64,000 nucleotides of DNA from Paenisporosarcina macmurdoensis (GTDB taxonomy: Bacteria; Bacillota; Bacilli; Bacillales_A; Planococcaceae), in the NCBI RefSeq assembly GCF_042658845.1, contig NZ_JBHSRI010000002.1, positions 310,001 through 374,000 of the forward strand, read 5' to 3'. A model generated the notes under the pieces. That model had not been told where the DNA came from and did not search any database. It was given only the letters and a program-made list of their open reading frames with translations. The translations under genes were made by a program, and so were the position numbers. Numbering within the stretch: position 1 is the first letter of the stretch; each line of letters begins with the position of its first letter. Positions 51,839-60,622 of this stretch are shown piece by piece.

Positions 51839-53152
51839 GTGGACCATAAACAAACGACTCCTCGGAGTCCAATAGCTCTTTATCTATCATTACCGATTTT
51901 ATCTTGGGCTTTTTATGATTTTGCGAATACGATATTTTCGTCCAATATAAACACTATTTTTTTCCCTTTTTATACCGATGAGGTAATTGGGACCAGTGTG
52001 GCAAGACAACAAGTAGCCAGCACTTTTGTTTCGTATGCGAATGCACTTGCAAGCTTTTTCTTGGTCATGTTTTCTCCTTTATTCGGTGTATGGATTGATC
52101 GTACAGGATACAAAAAGAGATTTATCGTGTGGTTTGCATCAATATCAATCATTGCCACTTTTATGATGGGGGTTTTTGGTGGAATTAAAACCGAATCTCT
52201 TTTGTGGGGAGTACCACTGTCCTATGCCTTGGTCGTCATAAGTTTTGTTATTGCAAAATTCTTCTTCAATTCGAGTCTTGTATTTTATGACTCTATGATG
52301 AGTGATTTAGGAACAAAGCAAGAGATGCCTTTAATATCCGGGTTCGGTGTTGCAGTGGGGTATATCGGAACGATTATTGGATTGCTTGTTTATTTACTAG
52401 TTAGTGAAGGTGAATTTCACAAAGCATTCATTCCCACAGCTATTTTATATTTCTTGTTCTCATTGCCATTATTCTTTATAAATAAAGATACGCCAATACC
52501 TAAAAATCAACGTGTCAAAGGGTCCTTCTTTGATGGCTACAAAGAGATTATTAAAACTTTTAAAGATATGAAGTCTCATAAGTCCGTTTTCACTTTTATG
52601 ATTGCGTATTTCTTTATTAATGACGCGATTGCTACAACAATTGCCATGATGGCGATTTATGCTACCGTCATAGTCGGTTTTTCATCGGGGCAATTCATTA
52701 TTTTATATCTAGTCTCTACGATTTCCACCGTCATCGGTTCGTTTGTGTTTGGTTATATTACAAAACGAATCGGAGCAAAAAATGCTGTAACGATTGTCGC
52801 AGTTCTAATGATTGTCTCGCTATTTGTTGCGGTTTTTGCTTACGATCAATGGATGTTTTGGATCGCGGGTAGTATGTTCGGCGTTTCTCTTGGGTCCATG
52901 TGGGTAACTTCTCGAACACTCATCATTGAATTAACTCCAGAAGACAAACGAGGTCAATTCTTTGGACTCTTTGCTTTCTCAGGTAAAGTATCATCAATCA
53001 TTGGTCCAGTACTATACGGGACGATTACGTATCAACTACAAGATTATGGTCCACTTGCAAGTCGTATTGCCTTATCAACACTTATTGTGATGACCGTTAT
53101 CGGATTAATCATTCATTTACGCTTAAAGCATGATTCAACGGATCATAAGTAG
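51839..53152 (+). CDS. UMF1-type MFS transporter (Atg22-like)
   Basis: A 437-residue transporter with 11-12 helices. The start LPILSWAFYDFANTIFSSNI, with the tryptophan and FYDFANT motif, is the signature of the UMF1 (Vacuolar Atg22-like) family; B. subtilis YxiO is a relative. SPLFGVWIDRTGYKKR is the MFS motif A. Substrates may be amino acids but are unproven in bacteria. GTG start with GAGGTG in front. Confidence 0.9.
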   Translation: MDHKQTTPRSPIALYLSLPILSWAFYDFANTIFSSNINTIFFPFYTDEVIGTSVARQQVASTFVSYANALASFFLVMFSPLFGVWIDRTGYKKRFIVWFASISIIATFMMGVFGGIKTESLLWGVPLSYALVVISFVIAKFFFNSSLVFYDSMMSDLGTKQEMPLISGFGVAVGYIGTIIGLLVYLLVSEGEFHKAFIPTAILYFLFSLPLFFINKDTPIPKNQRVKGSFFDGYKEIIKTFKDMKSHKSVFTFMIAYFFINDAIATTIAMMAIYATVIVGFSSGQFIILYLVSTISTVIGSFVFGYITKRIGAKNAVTIVAVLMIVSLFVAVFAYDQWMFWIAGSMFGVSLGSMWVTSRTLIIELTPEDKRGQFFGLFAFSGKVSSIIGPVLYGTITYQLQDYGPLASRIALSTLIVMTVIGLIIHLRLKHDSTDHK

Positions 53153-53159
53153 GGATAAC

Positions 53160-53304
53160 TTAGATAAGAGCTCGACAAAGTTGCTGGAAGGATGAAAGGC
53201 TAATCGCCTTTCTGAATCCATAAAGGAACCAGCGAGCTAGCGCTTGAGCTAGACACAGCTATTATAAGTTCATAGGTGTAGCTTGAAAAACTTATACCTT
53301 TATT
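53160..53304 (+). repeat. dispersed intergenic repeat, family 1, copy 3
   Basis: Same family as 26519-26680 and 47099-47262, more diverged and shorter in the middle. It retains GAGCTCGAC, AAAGGCTAATCGCCTTTCTG, CAGCGAGCT, GAGCTAGACACAGC and AAGTTCATAGGTGTAGCTTG. Confidence 0.8.
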
Positions 53305-53319
53305 AAAACGTTAAAAAAG

Positions 53320-53357
53320 AAATGCCGGAACCACTTTGTTGGGTTCCGGCATTTTGT
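53320..53357. terminator. bidirectional terminator before ykyB end
   Basis: Stem AAATGCCGGAACC with GGTTCCGGCATTT and A/T runs on both sides. Confidence 0.92.
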
Positions 53358-53366
53358 AAAATTAAA

Positions 53367-53834
53367 TTAATCTAAGTAAGTACTTCCAAAAGTATAAGAA
53401 CGATTTTTTACAGGTTGTTTTTTAGACATTGAGGTGGGAGCATGTGTGGGTTTCTTCTTAATAATCGTCTGGGATAAGCCTGTATACTCACTGAGAAGTT
53501 GTTTGGCCATATTCAAACTCATTCTTCTTTGTGGATTACGGTAGTTTTCATCTAAATGTCCCAAATGTGTAAGACTTTGAAAATCTTCTTTTTTGGGTAA
53601 AAGATGAAAGTAGTAATCAGCACATTGAACTAACACAGAAGATTGCTGTTGACTAAATCGAGGGTTTTTCACAAAGTGTAGTCCCAATTTTTTAGCACGT
53701 CCGGTTTCAATCATCTTTTCAATGGTTAATCTTTTTAATTCATAAAGAAATTTGTTATCAGTTGCTGTTTTTGCATGACGATTTACTGAATAAATAGCAG
53801 AAGCTAATTGTTCATCAGTCCTATTTTGTTTCAT
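53367..53834 (-). CDS. ykyB: YkyB family protein
   Basis: A 155-residue protein matching B. subtilis YkyB, a small conserved protein of unknown function in spore-forming Bacilli. The shared blocks are IYSVNRHAKTA, KKLGLHFVKNPRFSQQQS and DYYFHLLPKKEDFQSLTHLG, followed by NYRNPQRRMSLNMAKQLLSE. The C-terminal 35 residues are a basic loose tail. It stands divergent from ppx. In B. subtilis it also lies near the yku genes found later in this window. Confidence 0.92.
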   Translation of the reverse strand: MKQNRTDEQLASAIYSVNRHAKTATDNKFLYELKRLTIEKMIETGRAKKLGLHFVKNPRFSQQQSSVLVQCADYYFHLLPKKEDFQSLTHLGHLDENYRNPQRRMSLNMAKQLLSEYTGLSQTIIKKKPTHAPTSMSKKQPVKNRSYTFGSTYLD

Positions 53835-53978
53835 GTAATCCCACCCTTCGTGTCGTCGAAAACGAGAAATAATGCAAGAATAAAGAAAAATTCAGAGCAT
53901 TCAATTAAATATTATCATACCAATTTATTACCAATATGTATAGAAGAAATCAAAAAAATATGGAAAAGGTGATAAATA

Positions 53979-55529
53979 ATGATAAAACATAAAACAGCCA
54001 TTTTGGATATTGGCTCTAACACCATTCGATTAGTCATTTATTCCTACGATGAAAAACGAGGTCTACGAGAATTTGAAAATATAAAAACAGTGGCACGTTT
54101 ACGTACATTTATTCAATCTAACGGTGAAATGTCCGAAGAAGGTATTGAATTACTTCAAAAGATTTTACAATCATTTAGACAAATGTTAAAAGACTATGAT
54201 GTGCAAGAAGTCCTTGCAACTGCGACAGCTGCCATTCGTCAAGCTTCCAACCAAGAAGAAATTATTCACCGCATGAAAAAAGAAACTGGGTTAGAGATCG
54301 ATGTGTTATCAGAAGAAGAAGAGGCGTATTTTGGTTTTGTAGCGGTGGCACATTCTGTACCAACTGAGTCAGCTGTAACGATTGATATTGGTGGAGGAAG
54401 TACTGAAATAACTTATTTCAAAAATAAAAAGTTACAGTATACGCATAGCTTTCCTTTTGGCGTTGTTTCTCTTCAGCAACAATACATGAAGGGAGATCGC
54501 ATGACATCTGTTGAAAAAGAACAATTGGCATTGTTTACAGAAGCTCAATTTCGTTCTCTTCCTTGGCTAAATGGTTTGAAATTACCTGTCATCGGCATAG
54601 GTGGGAGCGCCCGTAATATTGCTCAAATTGATCAGCAAAGAAAAGAATACCCTATATCAAGCGTCCATCAATATAAAATGAACGTGCATGATGTGTATAC
54701 ATTAAGTGATACATTGACCGATCTGTCTATTCAGGAACTGAAGAAAATTGAAGGTTTATCAAGTGATCGAGCAGACATTATTTTACCTGCACTCGAAGTT
54801 TTCCGAGCATTGATGAAAGTGGTTAAAGCAGATGAATTTATGTTCAGTGGAAAAGGATTAAGAGAAGGCATCATGCTAAACCGTATTTTGCAAAGGCACC
54901 CAGAAGCATTTAATAAACATGAAGTATTTAAAAATAGTAGTGAAACATTAGCAGCGGAATATGAAATTAATCTTCAAGAAGCAGAACATCTACAATTTTT
55001 AGCACGTAAAATCTATCTGGAATTTGTTAAGAATCAAATTATCGAAAAGTCGCCTGCTAACTTGCTATTACTTGAACGAGCAGCCTCTCTTTTCTATCTA
55101 GGTGAGTACATTGATGCGGATTCTGCTAGTCAACATACATTCTATATCTTATCAAATCGTTCCATTGATGGCTTGGAGCATTTGGATCGCTTGAAGCTTG
55201 CACTAGTGGCTTCTTATAAAAGTAAAGATACGTTTAAAGGGTACGCGGCTCCATTTGAACAATGGATTGAAAAAGAAGAACTAAAACAATTGAGAGATTT
55301 GGGAGCGATATTGAAATTTGCTTATGGTCTTAATGGTTCGAAACGCTCTATAGTGAATGATTTATTAATAGAATCTTCTAAAGAGGGTGTTCGAATGAAG
55401 ATTTTCGTAAGTGGAAATGCTATGGCTGAGGAGTATCAAGCAGGTAAGCAAAAGAAACATTTAGAGCGGTTATGTAAATGTGAGGTCAATTTGCAATTTT
55501 TAGTAAAGGATGGAGATTCGAATGACTGA
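53979..55529 (+). CDS. ppx: exopolyphosphatase (Ppx/GppA family)
   Basis: A 516-residue enzyme that degrades inorganic polyphosphate and possibly pppGpp. The ASKHA-fold phosphate loops are AILDIGSNTIRLVIY near the start and TIDIGGGSTEITYF near residue 140. The C-terminal third is the helical HD-like domain. AAAGGTGA precedes the ATG. Its end overlaps the ppk start by 8 bases, so the two opposing polyphosphate enzymes are translationally coupled. Confidence 0.93.
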   Translation: MIKHKTAILDIGSNTIRLVIYSYDEKRGLREFENIKTVARLRTFIQSNGEMSEEGIELLQKILQSFRQMLKDYDVQEVLATATAAIRQASNQEEIIHRMKKETGLEIDVLSEEEEAYFGFVAVAHSVPTESAVTIDIGGGSTEITYFKNKKLQYTHSFPFGVVSLQQQYMKGDRMTSVEKEQLALFTEAQFRSLPWLNGLKLPVIGIGGSARNIAQIDQQRKEYPISSVHQYKMNVHDVYTLSDTLTDLSIQELKKIEGLSSDRADIILPALEVFRALMKVVKADEFMFSGKGLREGIMLNRILQRHPEAFNKHEVFKNSSETLAAEYEINLQEAEHLQFLARKIYLEFVKNQIIEKSPANLLLLERAASLFYLGEYIDADSASQHTFYILSNRSIDGLEHLDRLKLALVASYKSKDTFKGYAAPFEQWIEKEELKQLRDLGAILKFAYGLNGSKRSIVNDLLIESSKEGVRMKIFVSGNAMAEEYQAGKQKKHLERLCKCEVNLQFLVKDGDSND

Positions 55530-57624
55530 GCAACACATGGTATTTGAAAAAGACAACCCTAAGTATTACAACAATCGCGAATTAAGTTGGTTAGCTTTTA
55601 ATGAACGTGTTCTACAGGAAGCTGAAGATGATCGGAATCCATTAGCTGAAAGATTGAAGTTTTTAGCTATTTTCAGTTCCAATTTGGATGAATTTTTTAT
55701 GGTGCGCGTAGCGGGCCTTCAAGACCAAGTACGAGTAGGATTTCAAAAACCTGAAAATAAAGCAGGGCTTACTCCCAAACAACAGCTTGAAAAAATCTCT
55801 CAAAAAACGCATGACCTGGTTAAAAGACACTCCCGTGTTTATCAACAACTTGTTTATGAACAATTAAAAAACGAAGATGTACAAGTACTAAAAATGGCTG
55901 AGCTTTCTAAACCCCAAAAAATCTTTACACAACATTTCTTTGAAGAACATGTTTTTCCTGTGTTAACACCTGTAGCTGTGGATGCCTATCGACCTTTTCC
56001 AACACTTTTAAGTAAAACTATGAATATTATTGTCATTTTGGAACAACAAAGTGAAGAAGAAATTAATGAAAAAATTGCAATCGTTCAAGTTCCTTCCGTT
56101 TTGACTAGAATGATAAAAGTCCCTTCTAAAAAAGGAGATTCGTTTATTTACTTGGAAGACTTAATAATTGATCAAATAAACACATTGTTTTATGGCTATA
56201 AGGTAAAATCTGTGAATGCTTTCCGAATGACCCGCAACGCTGATTTGACCATTCATGAAGAGGGTGCACGTGACTTGTTAGTAGAAATTGAAAAAGAGTT
56301 AAAAAAACGTAAGTGGGGTGCAGCAAGTCGTTTAGAAGTTCGCGCAAATGAAATTAATCAAGAAGTATTGAATTATTTACTAAACGAACTTGAGATACAT
56401 AAAGACGATGTCTTTAAGCTTGAAAGTCCGATAGATTTGACATTTTTGTTTGCTTTCATTAAAGAAATCCGAGTTGGTCGAGAACAGTTAGAGTTTGAAA
56501 ACTTCATTCCACAGCCACCAGTTGATTTGACATCAGATGAGAAAATATTTGAAAAAGCATTGCAGCAAGACTTATTTTTTCATCATCCGTATGAATCTTT
56601 TGCACCGATTATTGAATTTGTTTCTGAAGCAGCCGAAGACCCAAGTGTACTAGCAATTAAGCAGACTTTATATCGAGTAAGTGGAAACTCTCCCATGATT
56701 CATGCGCTGAAAAAAGCGGCAGAGAATGGTAAGCAAGTAACGGTTTTAGTTGAATTGAAAGCAAGATTTGATGAAGAGAATAATGTTCACTGGGCTAAAG
56801 AATTGGAACAAGCAGGATGCCTAGTTATTTATGGAATGCATAATTTAAAAACGCATTCAAAAATCACATTAGTCGTAAGAAGCCGAAACGGTCGTATTGA
56901 ACGATTTGTTCATTTAGGTACAGGAAATTACAATGATCAAACAGCAAAAGTTTATACGGATATGGGGATCATTACTACGAAGAAAAACTTTGGCATCGAT
57001 GCAACCAATTTCTTTAATTATTTAAGTGGTTATACAGAAAAACCTGTTTTTCATCATCTAGTTGTGGCTCCTTATGATATTAGAGATGAATTCATGAAAT
57101 TGATTGATCAAGAAATTGCTTTCCATAAGAAACACGGCAATGGATATATTCGTGCCAAAATGAATTCACTTACAGATAAAGAACTCATTATTAAAATGTA
57201 CGAAGCTTCAATTGCTGGAGTGAAAATAGACTTAATTATTCGAGGGATTTGTTGTTTACGTCCTCAAATTAAAGGGATTAGTGAACATATTCGTGTGATT
57301 AGTATAGTCGGACGTTTTCTAGAACATTCGAGAATTTATTGGTTTCATCAAAATGGCGAAAATCAAGTTTTCCTTTCTTCAGCAGATATGATGACAAGAA
57401 ATATGATCAAGCGAGTGGAGATTCTATTTCCGCTGATTGATACATTTATTAAAGAACGGGTTATGAATGTTATATTGCTTCAAATGCAAGATACTGCGAA
57501 GTCACGAGAGCAAGATGAACATGGTGAATATCATTACCATTTCCCAAAAAAGAATGAGGACACCTTAAACAGCCAGGAAGAATTATTAAAATTGGTATAT
57601 CGTATTTCGACCGATGAAGAATAA
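55522..57624 (+). CDS. ppk: polyphosphate kinase 1
   Basis: A 700-residue enzyme that makes polyphosphate from ATP. The N-terminal NRELSWLAFNERVLQEA, the HLGTGNYNDQTAK motif with the phosphorylated histidine, and LKTHSKITLVVR (second catalytic histidine) are all present. ATG 55522 follows GGATGGAG; an in-frame ATG at 55510 overlaps that site. It forms a two-gene operon with ppx. Length is usual for PPK1. Confidence 0.96.
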   Translation: MTEQHMVFEKDNPKYYNNRELSWLAFNERVLQEAEDDRNPLAERLKFLAIFSSNLDEFFMVRVAGLQDQVRVGFQKPENKAGLTPKQQLEKISQKTHDLVKRHSRVYQQLVYEQLKNEDVQVLKMAELSKPQKIFTQHFFEEHVFPVLTPVAVDAYRPFPTLLSKTMNIIVILEQQSEEEINEKIAIVQVPSVLTRMIKVPSKKGDSFIYLEDLIIDQINTLFYGYKVKSVNAFRMTRNADLTIHEEGARDLLVEIEKELKKRKWGAASRLEVRANEINQEVLNYLLNELEIHKDDVFKLESPIDLTFLFAFIKEIRVGREQLEFENFIPQPPVDLTSDEKIFEKALQQDLFFHHPYESFAPIIEFVSEAAEDPSVLAIKQTLYRVSGNSPMIHALKKAAENGKQVTVLVELKARFDEENNVHWAKELEQAGCLVIYGMHNLKTHSKITLVVRSRNGRIERFVHLGTGNYNDQTAKVYTDMGIITTKKNFGIDATNFFNYLSGYTEKPVFHHLVVAPYDIRDEFMKLIDQEIAFHKKHGNGYIRAKMNSLTDKELIIKMYEASIAGVKIDLIIRGICCLRPQIKGISEHIRVISIVGRFLEHSRIYWFHQNGENQVFLSSADMMTRNMIKRVEILFPLIDTFIKERVMNVILLQMQDTAKSREQDEHGEYHYHFPKKNEDTLNSQEELLKLVYRISTDEE

Positions 57625-57719
57625 AGCTTTATTTGCAATTTTTATATACTTTTGTGGAATAGTAATGGCATAATAGATTTATGAATGAATATTCAGAAAT
57701 ATTATGAGGGGGTTTTAAA

Positions 57720-58490
57720 ATGTTACTAAAAGACCAAACAATTATTATCACTGGCGGATCAAGTGGAATGGGATTTTATATGGCAAAGCGCTTTGTGGAA
57801 GAAGGGGCAAATGTAGTAATAACTGGACGTGATTTAGAGCGTTTGGAGACTGCTCAAAAAGCCATTTCCCATGATTTTAGTCATGTTGGTATTTTTCAAA
57901 TGGATGTTCGTGAACCAGAACATGTAAAAGCGATGATCAATTACACTCACGAGATGTTTGGACGAATTGACGGACTTGTAAACAATGCGGCTGGTAACTT
58001 CATTGTTCATGCAGAAAAACTCTCACCAAATGGATGGAAATCAGTGATTGATATCGTTTTAAACGGTACTTTTTATTGCTCTCAAGCTGTAGGGAATTAT
58101 TGGATTGAAAAAGAACAAAAAGGTTCAATTTTAAATATGTTAGCTACGTATGCATGGAATGCTGGGGCAGGTGTAGTTCACTCGGCTGCTGCAAAAGCTG
58201 GTGTTATGTCTTTAACACGCACCTTAGCAGTTGAATGGGGAACTCAATATGGCATACGAGTAAACGGAATCGCTCCAGGACCAATTGAACGTACGGGTGG
58301 AGCTGATAAGTTGTGGGAATCTGAAGAAGCCGCTGCACGGACATTAAAATCTGTGCCACTAGGGAGACTTGGCAAACCTGAAGAAATTGCCGACCTTGCT
58401 GCGTTTATGCTTTCTGACAAAGCAGCTTATATGAATGGTGAAATTGTTACGTTAGATGGTGGACAATGGTTAAATAAATTTCCATTTTAA
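57720..58490 (+). CDS. fadH: 2,4-dienoyl-CoA reductase, SDR type
   Basis: A 256-residue short-chain dehydrogenase used for beta-oxidation of unsaturated fatty acids. The cofactor loop is ITGGSSGMGFYMAKRF, NNAAGNF follows, and IERTGGADKLW is typical of FadH. The catalytic tyrosine position reads VVHSAAAKAGV: the usual YxxxK is Ser-x-x-x-Lys, as known for FadH/DECR proteins. It matches B. subtilis YkuF. The start lies behind GAGGGGG. Neighbours fit the yku region. Confidence 0.9.
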   Translation: MLLKDQTIIITGGSSGMGFYMAKRFVEEGANVVITGRDLERLETAQKAISHDFSHVGIFQMDVREPEHVKAMINYTHEMFGRIDGLVNNAAGNFIVHAEKLSPNGWKSVIDIVLNGTFYCSQAVGNYWIEKEQKGSILNMLATYAWNAGAGVVHSAAAKAGVMSLTRTLAVEWGTQYGIRVNGIAPGPIERTGGADKLWESEEAAARTLKSVPLGRLGKPEEIADLAAFMLSDKAAYMNGEIVTLDGGQWLNKFPF

Positions 58491-58549
58491 GCTTAAAATT
58501 TAGAACTTAACCCATACTAACTCTACTCCATTGAAAGGATAGGATTAAA

Positions 58550-58792
58550 ATGGGTTTATGGGCTTGGCCATTATTAGGCGTGATAGTTATTATTTGTGCA
58601 ATTGGGTATTATGCGACGAGAAGAATTATGGTATTTGAAAGAAAAAGAGAACAAACAAACGATGCACCAATTCCAGCAGCAATTAAAGATCATCCTATGA
58701 CACTTAATCCGATCTTCTTGGTCTATGTAGCTGCATTAGTGTTTGTCATCGTCCTAATCGGATATTTTTATGCGACTTCTTCACCTTATTAG
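58550..58792 (+). CDS. small two-helix membrane protein
   Basis: An 80-residue protein with a hydrophobic helix at 3-22, a polar middle with RRIMVFERKREQTND, and a second helix at 53-74. Function is unknown and I recognise no family. It follows fadH by 60 bases in the same direction and shares its terminator, which overlaps the stop codon. GAAAGGA precedes the ATG. Confidence 0.75.
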   Translation: MGLWAWPLLGVIVIICAIGYYATRRIMVFERKREQTNDAPIPAAIKDHPMTLNPIFLVYVAALVFVIVLIGYFYATSSPY

Positions 58793-58808
58793 GTGAGGAA
58801 GTTTTTTT
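58775..58808 (+). terminator. terminator overlapping the small membrane protein stop
   Basis: Stem ACTTCTTCACCT with AGGTGAGGAAGT (one mismatch), loop TATT, then T7. Confidence 0.88.
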
Positions 58809-58837
58809 GAAAGAAAAGAAAGAATAAAATGGTATTT

Positions 58838-58975
58838 TTTAGTAAACCAAATGATTATTCTTTTGAGCATCCAGGTTGTAAGTAAGAAACGACGAACACA
58901 CACCGAAGGATGATCAGAAAAATGAAGGGGTTGGCGACGCGACGAATTCACAAAGCCCTCATTTTTGTTATTGAG
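58838..58975 (+). repeat. dispersed intergenic repeat, family 2, copy 2
   Basis: Contains TTTAGTAAACCAAA, CATCCAGGTTG and a hairpin (AAAAATGAAGGG with CCCTCATTTTT) whose loop GGCGACGCGACGAATTCACA matches the loop of copy 1 (GCGCGTGACGTAGTCACA). Confidence 0.7.
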
Positions 58976-59216
58976 ACCATGATGCCGCAGATATGCGTCC
59001 GAACCGACTTGGAAACCTTATCACGAAAGATAAAAATCCTGTAAGAACATTATTAGTCAAGTTTCCGGGGAATTTTAGAAAAGCGCCATGCTGCCCCCTA
59101 ACCCACATGCTTTTGCAGGTGATCTTGCGGCTAGGGTACTTTCGTCTCTCCTCTTCAACCTTGAGACAAATTATTTGTTGATTTTGGTTTACTAAACAAT
59201 CGTCATTATCTTCAAC
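58976..59216. other. non-coding stretch with inverted family-2 sequence
   Basis: TTTGGTTTACTAAAC at 59184-59198 is the reverse complement of the family-2 core, so part of this stretch is an inverted, decayed copy. A frame at 58993-59181 has no ribosome site. Confidence 0.55.
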
Positions 59217-59264
59217 GAAACGCAGTAGTAGCCGAAAATACTATTTCGGCTACTACTGCGTTTC
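59217..59264. terminator. 21-bp perfect hairpin
   Basis: Perfect stem starting GAAACGCAGTAGTAGCCG at 59217-59237 and its complement at 59244-59264, loop TACTAT. The inner CCGAAA...TTTCGG part matches the hairpin head of family 2 copy 1. No gene ends nearby, so it may not be a terminator. Confidence 0.55.
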
Positions 59265-59407
59265 TTTATTTTATACTGTTCTTTCATTAACAATCCCGCA
59301 AGAGTGTTGAGCAGACAAAAAGGGGCAATTTTATCAGCGTATACCGCCTCTTTTACGTAAGTGTAATGAACACTTTTGGAAAAACTAATCTTGAAAATAT
59401 AATAAGC

Positions 59408-59560
59408 AAAAAGAGGGCGAAATACCATGCTCGGTTGAATATCTAAATAAAGGAAACTCTAATTCTCTAGTAAACCAAACGTTCTGAACTGTGTTCGTCC
59501 AGGTTGCTTGGGAGCGAAGGACGAAGAACCACTGCTGGATGATTTGTTAAACGGGTGTCA
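59408..59560 (+). repeat. dispersed intergenic repeat, family 2, copy 3
   Basis: Starts AAAGAGGGCGAAATACCATG, then GTTGAATATCTAAATAAAGG, CTCTAGTAAACCAAAC, TCCAGGTTGCTTGGGAGCGA and ends near GATGATTTGTTAAACGGGTG. It aligns with copy 1 over about 120 bases. Confidence 0.75.
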
Positions 59561-59870
59561 CTTTCGATTTTGAAATATTTACACTTAAACTGGAAATCAA
59601 TCGCTCAAACACGTCTCAAAGCCTAGTCGATTTAAAGAGAAATATTCGGTTAGAAGACACAAGCCCAACTTCATTAATTTCTAGTTCATTGTGCATTAGA
59701 GGAAACGCTGGAAGCGGAATGAAAACCAATTCTCATTAGAGTAATAGATATCTGTGACAATGATTTTTTCTTTTTGATAAAGGTTTACGTCAGTGTTTTT
59801 AGCCGGAATATGATATGATAAATGAGTAGTATGCTGTTCACTAGTGGAACAGAAAAAGGAGTAGAAGTGT
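59561..59870. other. intergenic leader of the CBS protein gene
   Basis: No gene is seen. The end carries AAAAGGAG before the cbpB start. Confidence 0.5.
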
Positions 59871-60314
59871 ATGATTTCGGTTACAAGCAGAGATTTTTTG
59901 GATATGCAAATCGAAGAATTCATCATCTCGTCAGAAAAAGTAGCACATGTGCAAATGGGAAACAGTGCAGAACATGCTTTACTAGTATTAACCAAAACAG
60001 GTTATTCATCCATCCCAGTATTAGACTCTAAATACCGCTTAAAAGGTTTAGTTAGTACTCAAAGGATAACAGATGCCATTTTAGGGTTAGACCACATTGA
60101 ATATGAACGGTTGCCAGATTTAAAAGTTGATCTTTTAATGCAATCACCCGTACCATCTATTCATATTAATGAAAAGTTTAAAAAAGGGCTCGACCTATTA
60201 ATCAATCATCCTTTTTTATGTGTAGTAGATGATGAAGAAACATTTGTAGGCATTTTAACGAGACGAGTCGTCTTAAAACAACTTAAAAAACATATCTATC
60301 AAAATAATCAGTAG
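59871..60314 (+). CDS. cbpB: CBS-domain c-di-AMP-binding protein (CbpB/DarB, YkuL)
   Basis: A 147-residue protein of two CBS domains (about 15-70 and 85-140). ALLVLTKTGYSSIPVLD and LDLLINHPFLCVVDDEETFVGILTRR are standard CBS strands. B. subtilis YkuL (DarB/CbpB) binds c-di-AMP and, when free of it, stimulates Rel to make (p)ppGpp and activates pyruvate carboxylase. Its location before ccpC and dapH equals the B. subtilis order. AAAAGGAG lies 8 bases upstream of ATG. Confidence 0.93.
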   Translation: MISVTSRDFLDMQIEEFIISSEKVAHVQMGNSAEHALLVLTKTGYSSIPVLDSKYRLKGLVSTQRITDAILGLDHIEYERLPDLKVDLLMQSPVPSIHINEKFKKGLDLLINHPFLCVVDDEETFVGILTRRVVLKQLKKHIYQNNQ

Positions 60315-60327
60315 TATGCAAAAATGA

Positions 60328-60359
60328 AAGAAGATTTCCATTGGAGATCTTCTTTTTTC
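60328..60359 (+). terminator. intrinsic terminator of cbpB
   Basis: Stem AGAAGATTTCC with GGAGATCTTCT (one mismatch), loop ATT, then T6. Confidence 0.88.
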
Positions 60360-60622
60360 ATTTTTCTCTGTAATAGTATATTGTTCCCTATCGTCATTTG
60401 CGCTGGCCGCATGTTCATCAGGAGCCAATAAACATGAAAACCCACATACTTGTGTGGGTCTCATTCTTTGCACTCAGGAATTGGCATGAAGGTGTTGCAA
60501 CGCACTTTGCATGTTGCGACGAGTAACCGCAGGAGCATAGCATTGGCAAACAAAGACCGTCATTTAATGAAAACATCTTATCACTATACATACATATCTC
60601 AGTTTTGAAAGGAGTGAAATGA
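60360..60622. other. intergenic region with repeat-like content
   Basis: Holds a short hairpin (ACCCACA...TGTGGGT at 60439-60458) and the blocks GCGCTGGCCGCATGTTCATC and TTGCGACGAGTAACCGCAGG, which are richer in G and C than the surroundings and look like part of another intergenic repeat. Only one copy is seen. Confidence 0.45.

Noticed and set aside
58993..59181. open frame of 62 codons on the plus strand
   Set aside because: No ribosome site; it lies in sequence related to the second dispersed repeat family.
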